A stretch of DNA of 64,000 nucleotides from Peptoniphilus equinus (lineage in GTDB: Bacteria; Bacillota; Clostridia; Tissierellales; Peptoniphilaceae). The notes below the pieces were generated by a model. That model was not told the DNA's origin. It saw nothing but the letters and a program-made list of their open reading frames with translations, and searched no databases. A program made the translations under genes and the position numbers. Of this stretch, positions 9,166 through 16,921 are shown in pieces (within the stretch, counting starts at the first letter, position 1; the number at the start of each line of letters is the position of its first letter). The stretch lies in NCBI RefSeq assembly GCF_027921445.1, contig NZ_CP115667.1:1-64000 (forward strand), in the 5' to 3' direction.

Positions 9166-11730
9166 GTGGTATTGCAAATACATTTATTTGGAAGAACGGA
9201 AATATTCCTCAATGGCAAGAAAATTCATTTTTCTTATCAAAAAGCTATGGTCTTGCTTCTGATACTGTCAGATAAAAAATCGTACCATCGACATAAAATA
9301 TGCCAATTATTGTGGCCTGATAAAACTGAAAAAAGTGCTAACAATAATTTGAGAAGCTGTATTTATGCCTTAAAAAAAGTCTTAGGACCAAGCAGTATTA
9401 TAAGCGAAACCAATTCTTACATCAAATTAAACGATACGATTGAAGTCATCAGTGATATGGATCAAATCAATCATTGTAATGGGACGCAATTCGAAGATAT
9501 ACACAAGCTTCACGATTTTATAGGTTATTACAGTCAAGAAATATTATCAGATTTAAAGTTTCCTTTCAGTTATGATTTGGAAGAATACTTAGAAAATCTT
9601 ATAAAGAAGCATTATGATTGTCTGTATTGGAAAGCTGATGCATTTTTGAATCAATTTATACAAGACAATCTTCCAGAATGTATCATTGCCATTTCTGAAT
9701 TCATGATTCAATTTAATGTATACAATAAAAAACCATATATTGAACTGATAAAGGCGTACAATACCTTGGGAAATTACACGCAAAGTACGGCTGTCAAGCA
9801 ACAATTTAAAGACATCTTTTATCATTCGAGAGATCCATTTATTTCAAAAATCCCACCTATAAAAAACAGTTTTTATAGAGAAGAAGAAATTGCCTGTATT
9901 CTGGAAGCAATCGTCAACTTTCAAAATAATAAAGATGTCACCAATATTTTAATTGACGGTGCTGTAGGCAGTGGGAAAAGCGAAATTTTACAGGCTCTTT
10001 TCAATGAGTTGGATAGTAAAATGCCGGTTATTCGTATAACCATTTCCAATCTCTATAAAGCGTCAGATCATGAGGTGTTTGATAGGTTATGCAGTGAACT
10101 GGATAACCATATGCTGTGCGATGTGTCAAAGAACCATGTCAAATTACACGACAATAAAAAATTGGTACTGCTCATTGATAATTTCGACAGATGTGATGCG
10201 CTGTCTTTGCAAAAAATTATCAAATTTCTTGTGAATAATCATGAAAGCATACTGTTAATAGCGACTCAAAACAAACTTCAAAATAAGGAATTTGAGTATT
10301 TTATTCAGTATTTAGTCATTGAAGGGTTTGTTACCCGAGTTGAACTTAAAAACTTAACGAGAGAGACCTTATCTAAGATTTTTACAAAGGACAATTCAGA
10401 AGATTTGGATGAATTGTACTTAAAAACAGGTGGTAATCCGTTTCTGATTAACTATGTCACCGAAACGAACATCTCAAAAGAAATGTATGAAGCATACATG
10501 ACTATACTCCTCGACTGTAAAGATCCCTTAGAAAAAGAAATTTTAGATATTTTATGCCTATCTAATGACCCCTTGACGATAAAAAACCTGAGTGAAATAC
10601 TCAATGAAAAAGACACGGATATTGTGTACAGCATTAGTTTGTTATTGGAAAGGCAGGTTATACAATCAGAAGGCGCAGACAGTGAAAGAACGTTTTGTAT
10701 AGGCAATTCTCTACAGAAAGACTATCTGTCATCGCGTATCAATGAAGCTAAAAAGGATCGTCTCTATTATTTATTAGCTGAGTATTATGTCACCAAGCTT
10801 TACAATAATTATTTTTTGGATGAAAAAACATACGGCAAAATCATCAATTATTTTGAAAAAGCTCATGACTATACCAAGAGTTTCCTCTATCAATACAAAC
10901 AATTTATAGATCAATATCATGTCAGCCATGAATTTTTTCCGGTGGCTTACGAGGATGAGTATACACACCAAATCAACACAGATAAAAAATTGTTTGATAG
11001 AACCTATAACAAGTTACTGGCCATATTAGATACTTTACCTGAAAAATATGAGATGACGTTTCAGAAAGCCAGAATAGAACTTTTATTTTGCAATGTTCGG
11101 TTTCATAAGAGTATTGGCGACAATGAAGACACCGAACATAAACTGAGTGCCATGTTGAAGTTGTCTCAATCTATCCATTATTTTGAGGGGATATTCAATG
11201 CCAAGGTCCAATATATTCAGCACTATATTAACACGGAAGATAATTTGCAATTAAAAAATGCAGTGGATTCTTTGGGTCAGCTTAAAGTCTATATGGGTTC
11301 TGTGCAAAAAGCGGTATATCTGAGGCTCAAAGCTTATCAGCTGGCACTCTCAGGAGATTATGACAGTGCATTATCCACGATAAATGACGCATTAACCATT
11401 TTTAGAAATCAAACGGACATCTATAAAATGAGATTTAATATTATAGCGTGTTATTTTATTATGGGTGAAATTTATTTTTTACAGGATAAATGGGATGAAG
11501 CTTTTGATTATTATCTTGAAGCCATGTCAAATAACTTTGAAAAACAAGTACATCCATCCTTGGGACTATTGTATTCAAAACTTGGGGCCATTTGTATTCG
11601 TCAATCCAGACTACAAGAGGCAGCTTATTATCTGAAAAAATCGGCATATCAATACGAACATACAGGATTTTTATGGGGGCGAAAAGGATTGGAGACCTAT
11701 CTCGCTGAGTTAAAGGTATATCAAAATTAA
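9166..11730 (+). CDS. SARP-type transcriptional regulator with BTAD, AAA/NACHT-like ATPase and TPR-like domains
   Basis: The 854-residue protein begins with an OmpR-like winged helix (residues 1-95, including YHRHKICQLLWPD and NNNLRSCIYALKKVLG) and a BTAD-like helical domain (about 100-225). Next comes a nucleotide-binding module with Walker A GAVGSGKS at 265-272 and Walker B LVLLIDNFD at 333-341. The C-terminal half is helical and TPR-like. Translation probably begins at GTG 9166, nine bases after AGGAGG. It has its own terminator, then the molybdenum hydroxylase operon starts on the same strand. It is therefore the likely regulator of that operon, perhaps sensing its inducer through the ATPase/TPR part. 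The inducer is unknown. Confidence 0.85.
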   Translation: MVLQIHLFGRTEIFLNGKKIHFSYQKAMVLLLILSDKKSYHRHKICQLLWPDKTEKSANNNLRSCIYALKKVLGPSSIISETNSYIKLNDTIEVISDMDQINHCNGTQFEDIHKLHDFIGYYSQEILSDLKFPFSYDLEEYLENLIKKHYDCLYWKADAFLNQFIQDNLPECIIAISEFMIQFNVYNKKPYIELIKAYNTLGNYTQSTAVKQQFKDIFYHSRDPFISKIPPIKNSFYREEEIACILEAIVNFQNNKDVTNILIDGAVGSGKSEILQALFNELDSKMPVIRITISNLYKASDHEVFDRLCSELDNHMLCDVSKNHVKLHDNKKLVLLIDNFDRCDALSLQKIIKFLVNNHESILLIATQNKLQNKEFEYFIQYLVIEGFVTRVELKNLTRETLSKIFTKDNSEDLDELYLKTGGNPFLINYVTETNISKEMYEAYMTILLDCKDPLEKEILDILCLSNDPLTIKNLSEILNEKDTDIVYSISLLLERQVIQSEGADSERTFCIGNSLQKDYLSSRINEAKKDRLYYLLAEYYVTKLYNNYFLDEKTYGKIINYFEKAHDYTKSFLYQYKQFIDQYHVSHEFFPVAYEDEYTHQINTDKKLFDRTYNKLLAILDTLPEKYEMTFQKARIELLFCNVRFHKSIGDNEDTEHKLSAMLKLSQSIHYFEGIFNAKVQYIQHYINTEDNLQLKNAVDSLGQLKVYMGSVQKAVYLRLKAYQLALSGDYDSALSTINDALTIFRNQTDIYKMRFNIIACYFIMGEIYFLQDKWDEAFDYYLEAMSNNFEKQVHPSLGLLYSKLGAICIRQSRLQEAAYYLKKSAYQYEHTGFLWGRKGLETYLAELKVYQN

Positions 11731-11748
11731 TAACATAGGCATTTGCAT

Positions 11749-11787
11749 AAAAAGCGTCAAAACATCTTTTTGTTTTGACGCTTTTTT
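11749..11787 (+). terminator. Rho-independent terminator between regulator and hydroxylase operon
   Basis: AAAGCGTCAAAAC (11751-11763) pairs perfectly with GTTTTGACGCTTT (11772-11784), with an 8-base loop and a T-run. It separates the regulator transcript from the catabolic operon. Confidence 0.9.
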
Positions 11788-11806
11788 ATATAGCGGTGAT
11801 TATAAT
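11775..11806 (+). promoter_or_regulatory. Candidate promoter of the hydroxylase/lyase/BCCT operon
   Basis: A perfect -10 box TATAAT lies at 11801-11806, and TTGACG at 11775-11780 could act as -35, although it lies within the terminator stem and the spacer is 20 bases. The long spacer is more than the usual 17, which would fit an activator-dependent promoter. This is a visual call only. Confidence 0.4.
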
Positions 11807-11850
11807 AGCAACAACTAAAACGTTATCTTTGTGCATAAATGGAGAAAAAA

Positions 11851-12321
11851 ATGAAAATTACATTGTATGTTAACGAGTGTGAATATACGGCAGATGTGAC
11901 TGCAGAAACACGCCTTATCGATTTTATTCGTGAGGATTTGGGTCTTACGGGTACCAAAGAAGGCTGTTCTGAAGGTGAGTGCGGTGCCTGCACGGTCATT
12001 ATGAACGGTAAAGCAGTGCCATCTTGTATGGTGCTTGCAGGTCAAGCAAACGGCAGTGATATTATCACCGTGGAAGGTTTAAGCAAGCACGGTGAACTTG
12101 ATATTTTGCAAAAAAAATTTGTGGAATATGGCGCAGTGCAATGCGGATTTTGCAGTCCCGGATTTCTAATGAGTGCGAAGGCTCTGCTCATGGAAAATAA
12201 AAAGCCAACGCTTTCTGAAATCAAGCGCGCCATTGAAGGCAATCTTTGTCGATGTACCGGTTTTGAAAAAATAGTACAGGCTATTGATGCGGCGGCTAAG
12301 GAGGAAGCGTGTGGAAATTAA
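11851..12321 (+). CDS. Xanthine dehydrogenase-family [2Fe-2S] subunit
   Basis: This small electron-transfer subunit of a molybdenum hydroxylase is 156 residues from ATG 11851. I prefer this start over ATG 11839 because GGAG (11841-11844) lies correctly before it. The plant-type [2Fe-2S] cluster ligands are C39, C44, C47 and C59 (GCSEGECGACTV). The second cluster uses C98, C101, C133 and C135 (QCGFCSPG, LCRCTG). All eight ligands are present. It passes electrons from the molybdenum centre to the FAD subunit. The following FAD gene overlaps its 3' end by 11 bases. Confidence 0.93.
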   Translation: MKITLYVNECEYTADVTAETRLIDFIREDLGLTGTKEGCSEGECGACTVIMNGKAVPSCMVLAGQANGSDIITVEGLSKHGELDILQKKFVEYGAVQCGFCSPGFLMSAKALLMENKKPTLSEIKRAIEGNLCRCTGFEKIVQAIDAAAKEEACGN

Positions 12322-13156
12322 TGCACCTGAAAATTTAAATGAATTAGCCGAAGTCCTACAATCCTATGATATGGCAACGACGTTTCTTATTGCAGGAGGG
12401 ACAGATTTAATCAATAAGATTCGTGAAAACAAGTGTGTGGACTACAATATTGTAGATCTCACTAAACTTGAAGCGATGAAAGGGATTGAAGACAAAGGGT
12501 GTTATATCAAGATCGGTGCACTGACTACCATGACCGATATCATTCAAAACGAGTGTATCAAAACGCATTTGACAGCGCTTTATCAGGCAGCTTATGAATT
12601 AGGTTCAACAATTATTCGAAATGTTGCTACAATAGGGGGAAATATTGCCAATGCCAGTCAATCAGCGGATGTGGTGCTGACATTGTTCGCCTATGATGCT
12701 GATGTGGTCATTATGAACCAATATGGTGATGTACGTCGCGTGGCTATCAACGAGTTGGTTATAGGGCGCAACATGACGTCATTAAAGTGCGGTGAGGTCA
12801 TTTTAGAGATTCACATTCCAAAAGAAAGGGGTGTGTCGGTTTTTAAAAAGATAGGATCGCGAAAAACAGTGACGATTTCAAAATTGTCATGTGCACTATA
12901 CAGTTTTTCCAAAGATGGCAGCAAACACGTTCGAATCTACCTAGGAGCTATAGGTGTGGTGCCGACGCGAGCAGTGTTGCTGGAACAATTATTTTTAGAA
13001 TCTCAAAACCCGGATTTAAATCAGTTGAGTCGGTGTGCCTATGATGAAGTTGAGAAAGCTATACCGCAGCGGTCATCGAAATACTATAAACGTGTTGCCA
13101 TACAAGGACTGATGGAAGATGTGCTTAAGGAGTTTCAACACAATGCAATCGTATAA
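12311..13156 (+). CDS. Xanthine dehydrogenase-family FAD-binding subunit
   Basis: The 281-residue product is a CoxM/CutM-type FAD subunit. The N-terminal FAD loop FLIAGGTDLINKI and the second FAD contact NVATIGGNIANAS are both present. I choose GTG 12311 as start because AAGGAGG lies just upstream; longer in-frame starts fall within the previous gene with no ribosome site. It takes electrons from the iron-sulfur subunit and hands them to an acceptor, probably NAD+ or a ferredoxin. The gene overlaps both neighbours, showing tight coupling of the three subunits. Confidence 0.92.
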   Translation: MEINAPENLNELAEVLQSYDMATTFLIAGGTDLINKIRENKCVDYNIVDLTKLEAMKGIEDKGCYIKIGALTTMTDIIQNECIKTHLTALYQAAYELGSTIIRNVATIGGNIANASQSADVVLTLFAYDADVVIMNQYGDVRRVAINELVIGRNMTSLKCGEVILEIHIPKERGVSVFKKIGSRKTVTISKLSCALYSFSKDGSKHVRIYLGAIGVVPTRAVLLEQLFLESQNPDLNQLSRCAYDEVEKAIPQRSSKYYKRVAIQGLMEDVLKEFQHNAIV

Positions 13157-15413
13157 ATATGTTGGCAAAAGATTACAACGACCGGACTCCTACGAGAAAG
13201 TTACCGGTGAGACGAAGTTTGTCGAAGATATAAAAAGACATAATATGCTGTATGGGAAACTCGTTATTAGTGACCAAGCTCATGCACGCTTTCATATTGA
13301 TGCCGAGGCGGCGTTACAACTGGAAGGCGTGTATAAAGTTTTAACTTTTAAAGATATCCCTCACGTTCCATATAACTCCATGGAATGGTATTCCGGCATT
13401 GAAGCGCTCAAGGATGAATATTTGCTCTGTGATGTGGCCAGATTTGTAGGAGATAGGCTGGCCTTAGTACTCGGAACAAGCAAAAGCGTAGTGGAAAAAG
13501 CTTGTAAATTAGTTCAAGTCACTTATGAGCCGCTCCCTTGCGTTATTGGTGTAGAAGCTGCAAAGAAAGACGGCACGATCGTAAAAGGTGATACGAATCT
13601 GAGTTATGAGAAGACTTTTGCCTGTGGAGATTATGAGAAGGCATTTAAAGAAGCGGATTATATCATCAGAGATAGAGGGACGACACCAAGGACTCATCAT
13701 TTGACGTTGGAGCCGTATTGTGCGCTGTCTGAAATTGATCAATTTGGCAATCTGGTGGTTTTTTCAGGCAATCAAATCGTATTTGCCATTCAACGGCAGT
13801 TATCTCGAATTTTAAATTTACCTTATCATCAAATACGTGTAGTTAAAGCTAATATGGGCGGTTCTTTCGGCGCAAGACAGCAACCGATGGTTGAACTTTT
13901 AGCAGCGTATGTCGCATGGGAGGAAAAAAGACCGGTTCAAGTGTATTTAGATCGACCGCAAAGCATGGTATCTGTCGCAGCAAGAACCAGTATGGATATT
14001 TCAGTCGCAACTGCTCTGAAAAAAGACGGCACAATCCTTGGCCGTTATGTCGAAGCGGATGTTGACGGTGGAGCTTATGATACCAACAGCATGACCATAT
14101 TGGGTGCGTCGGCAAAAAAGTTATTTCGACTCTATAAAATCAATCATCAAACCTATGTAGGGCGCGCTTATTTTACCAATGCAATACCAAGTGGTGCCAC
14201 ACGAGCTTACGGCGGTCCGCAAATTCATGCGATTACAGAAATTAATATCAATCATGCGGCACAAGCTTTAGGTTTGGATCCGTGTGAATTTAGACTGAAA
14301 AATCTCGTGGATCCCTGGGCCGATGATCCTTCCGGCGGTCCGAATTTAGGTAAAGCCGAAATTAAACAATGTGTTGAGCTTGGCATGGAGCAATTTCAAT
14401 GGAAAGATAAATTTGCACATATTAAAGAAAGGGACGATGACCGATATGCCTATGGCGTCGGCGTGGCATGCGCCACACACGGCAGTGGCTATTTCGGTGC
14501 TTATCCGGACTTTATTAATGTGGAAATGGACTTGTCAGCCAACGGTGATGTGCTATGTAAAGTAGCGGTACACGATCAAGGTTGCGGTACGCTGTTAACG
14601 TTGGGGCAAATTGCTGCGGAAGCTTTAGATATGCCGCTATCCAAGATACGAATTACCGAAGCGGATACATTTATCACCCCATATGATGCCGCAGGTACGC
14701 AAGCCAGTCGCGTTACCTTTGTAGCAGGCGGTGCTATTAAGGAAGCCGGCGAGAAAATGGTGCACCTGCTTTTTGAAACACTGTATGAAGTGAAAGGTCA
14801 TCACATCGGTGATATGTATACCTGTGATGGCAAAGTCAGGATTAAAAACGAAGATCTCGAGTACACGTATGGTGACATATCAACTTTGCGTGAAAAATTT
14901 ATGCATGAAAAAACCACCGTTTTTCTGAAGTATAAACCGACAGCGAACCCGGCAACATTGGCGGCTTGTTTTGCACAAGTGAAGGTGGACAAAAAAACCG
15001 GACAAGTGGATATAGAACATTTCTTGGCGGCACATGATATAGGAAGAGCTATCAATCCGTTGATGGTGGAAGGGCAAATTCAAGGAGGTGTACATTTTAG
15101 TTTAGGCATGGCACTCTCGGAAGAGATTGACATTGATAAAAATGGCAAGGTCAAGAATATGACACTGTCTAAATATCACATGCTCAATGTCAATGATGTG
15201 CCGCCTATCGATATTGTGCTTGTGGAATCGGACGATGATTCAGCGCCGTATGGGTTAAAAAGCATTGGAGAAGTGACTGCCGTAGCACCTGCTCCTGCCA
15301 TACTCGGAGCCATTAATCACGCTCTGGGCACTCATATGTGTGACTATCCGGCAACACCTGAAAAAATTATTGCAGCCATTGCAGCGTTAGAAGAAAAGGA
15401 GAGTGATGCATGA
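13143..15413 (+). CDS. Xanthine dehydrogenase-family molybdopterin-binding subunit
   Basis: The catalytic subunit is 756 residues from ATG 13143, ten bases after AAGGAG. Family motifs include the molybdopterin loop GGSFGARQQPMVE, PSGATRAYGGPQ, and the C-terminal GLKSIGEVTAVAPAPA with the proposed catalytic base Glu near residue 710. Enzymes of this family hydroxylate a carbon next to a ring nitrogen, or an aldehyde, using water. The substrate is not given by the sequence. Linkage to a lyase and a betaine transporter argues against a housekeeping xanthine dehydrogenase. No molybdenum cofactor or XdhC-type maturation gene is in the window. Confidence 0.9.
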   Translation: MQSYKYVGKRLQRPDSYEKVTGETKFVEDIKRHNMLYGKLVISDQAHARFHIDAEAALQLEGVYKVLTFKDIPHVPYNSMEWYSGIEALKDEYLLCDVARFVGDRLALVLGTSKSVVEKACKLVQVTYEPLPCVIGVEAAKKDGTIVKGDTNLSYEKTFACGDYEKAFKEADYIIRDRGTTPRTHHLTLEPYCALSEIDQFGNLVVFSGNQIVFAIQRQLSRILNLPYHQIRVVKANMGGSFGARQQPMVELLAAYVAWEEKRPVQVYLDRPQSMVSVAARTSMDISVATALKKDGTILGRYVEADVDGGAYDTNSMTILGASAKKLFRLYKINHQTYVGRAYFTNAIPSGATRAYGGPQIHAITEININHAAQALGLDPCEFRLKNLVDPWADDPSGGPNLGKAEIKQCVELGMEQFQWKDKFAHIKERDDDRYAYGVGVACATHGSGYFGAYPDFINVEMDLSANGDVLCKVAVHDQGCGTLLTLGQIAAEALDMPLSKIRITEADTFITPYDAAGTQASRVTFVAGGAIKEAGEKMVHLLFETLYEVKGHHIGDMYTCDGKVRIKNEDLEYTYGDISTLREKFMHEKTTVFLKYKPTANPATLAACFAQVKVDKKTGQVDIEHFLAAHDIGRAINPLMVEGQIQGGVHFSLGMALSEEIDIDKNGKVKNMTLSKYHMLNVNDVPPIDIVLVESDDDSAPYGLKSIGEVTAVAPAPAILGAINHALGTHMCDYPATPEKIIAAIAALEEKESDA

Positions 15414-16912
15414 AACCTTTAGCATTATCGGGCGCACCGATATCCATTGAAGAACTTTTCGAAGTTGCCTATGGCAATCGAAAAATTCATGTGACGGACG
15501 AAGCCAAAGACCGAGTCAAGCAATCGAGACAAATTTTGTTTGATATGGCGGCGCAGGGTAAACCTGTTTACGGTCTGAACCGTGGTGTGGGCTGGAATAA
15601 AGATAAAGAATTTGATCCGGCATTTTTTGAAAGATATAATCGCAACCTCTTAAATAGCCATTGTTTAGGGGTTCCACCCTATCATCCCGCAGAGCACGTC
15701 CGAGCCATTATGCTCATTCGCCTAAACAAAGCCTTAACAGGGCATACGGGATTATCTTTAGATTTAATTGATCACTATGAACAGTTTCTCAATTTGGGAA
15801 TCACACCGCGTGTGCCGATGCGATCATCGATTGGTGAGGCGGATATTACCACACTCTCTCACATCGGTATGGCTTTTATCGGCGAAGAGGATGTGGACTA
15901 TCAAGGGGAAATTCTCAATGCAAAAGACGCCATGGCCCGTGTTGGTCTGAAACCGGTTGTATTGGGTCCTAAAGACGGCTTGAGTATTGTCTCAAGCAAC
16001 GCTCAAGGCGAAGCCATGGTAGCTATCGTCCTTAAAGAAGTGGCAGACATGGTAAAGATGTCCACGGCCATTTTCTGTTTAAGTCTTGAAGGATTAAACG
16101 GTGTCGTAGAGCCTTTCAGAGAGGATGTCAATGCCATACGCGGCATTAAAGGTCAACAAAAAATCGCCGATGACATTCGGCAACTTTTAAAGGGCAGTTT
16201 TTTATGGGATGTCGATCCGAAGCGCGCCCTTCAGGATCCTTTGAGTTTTAGATGTGCACACAGCGTTAACGGTGCCGTATTGGATGCACTGGAGTATGTC
16301 AAAACACAGCTTCAAATTACCATGAATGCGTCCGACGACAATCCATGTATCCTCATTGAGGAAGGTCAAAGTTTTGGCTCGGCGAACTTTGAAGTCACTT
16401 CATTAGCTATCGGGGTTGAAATGTTGGCCATAGCCTTAAGTCACTTATCCAAGACGGCATGCTATCGCATGATTAAACTTGCAGACCCTGCATTTACCGG
16501 ACTCAATAAATTTTTGACGCCGGAAGAAGTGAAAGTAATCGGGTTCGGTACCATTCAAAAGACATATACGATGCTGGACACACAAAACAGAGGCCTGGCC
16601 AATCCGTCGTCGATGGATTTTTATTCCCTGGCCGGGACGATAGAAGACCATGCGAGCAACTTGCCTTTGTCCTGTTATAAGATATTTCAAATGTTGGATA
16701 ACATCAAATACATACTCGGTATCGAAGCTATTCATGCAGCTCAAGCTGTGGATTTGCGAGGCAACAAAAAATTAGGTGAAGGTACCGGCAAAGTGTATCG
16801 GATGATACGAGAATGTATTGATTTTTATGATGACGATAGAAATCAGTCAAGAGACATCGCAAACAGTTATGAGCTTATTCAGTCCTGTAAACTTTTGAAC
16901 GTTTTTAAGTGA
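15410..16912 (+). CDS. HAL/PAL-fold lyase without MIO triad; ergothionase-like trimethylammonia-lyase
   Basis: The 500-residue protein has the aromatic ammonia-lyase fold: YGLNRGVG (54-61, matching YGVNTGFG), QDPLSFRCAHSVNGAV (275-290), SDDNPC (308-313) and IEDHAS (411-416, matching the catalytic Glu of HutH). The Ala-Ser-Gly triad that cyclises to the MIO cofactor is missing: RSSIGEADITTLSH stands where GSVGASGDLAPLAH would be, one residue shorter. Ergothionases, which eliminate trimethylamine from ergothioneine, belong to this fold and do not need MIO because the leaving group is already quaternary. The BCCT gene next door supports a betaine substrate. Ergothioneine, hercynine or another aryl betaine are all possible. 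The start overlaps the hydroxylase stop (ATGA). Confidence 0.7.
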   Translation: MKPLALSGAPISIEELFEVAYGNRKIHVTDEAKDRVKQSRQILFDMAAQGKPVYGLNRGVGWNKDKEFDPAFFERYNRNLLNSHCLGVPPYHPAEHVRAIMLIRLNKALTGHTGLSLDLIDHYEQFLNLGITPRVPMRSSIGEADITTLSHIGMAFIGEEDVDYQGEILNAKDAMARVGLKPVVLGPKDGLSIVSSNAQGEAMVAIVLKEVADMVKMSTAIFCLSLEGLNGVVEPFREDVNAIRGIKGQQKIADDIRQLLKGSFLWDVDPKRALQDPLSFRCAHSVNGAVLDALEYVKTQLQITMNASDDNPCILIEEGQSFGSANFEVTSLAIGVEMLAIALSHLSKTACYRMIKLADPAFTGLNKFLTPEEVKVIGFGTIQKTYTMLDTQNRGLANPSSMDFYSLAGTIEDHASNLPLSCYKIFQMLDNIKYILGIEAIHAAQAVDLRGNKKLGEGTGKVYRMIRECIDFYDDDRNQSRDIANSYELIQSCKLLNVFK

Positions 16913-16921
16913 GGTGTAAAT

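Noticed and set aside
11839-11850. ATG 11839 as start of the iron-sulfur subunit
   Set aside because: The GGAG ribosome site overlaps this codon; ATG 11851 has correct spacing and matches the family N-terminus.
13849-14115. Long antisense frames within the hydroxylase, pur and trp genes
   Set aside because: They are opposite-strand shadows of strongly conserved genes and lack ribosome sites.
11851-15413. Housekeeping xanthine dehydrogenase for purine salvage
   Set aside because: No purine catabolic neighbours; gene overlap ties it to the lyase and the BCCT transporter.
15410-16912. Histidine ammonia-lyase (hutH)
   Set aside because: The MIO triad is absent, and no other hut genes are next to it; a betaine transporter is.
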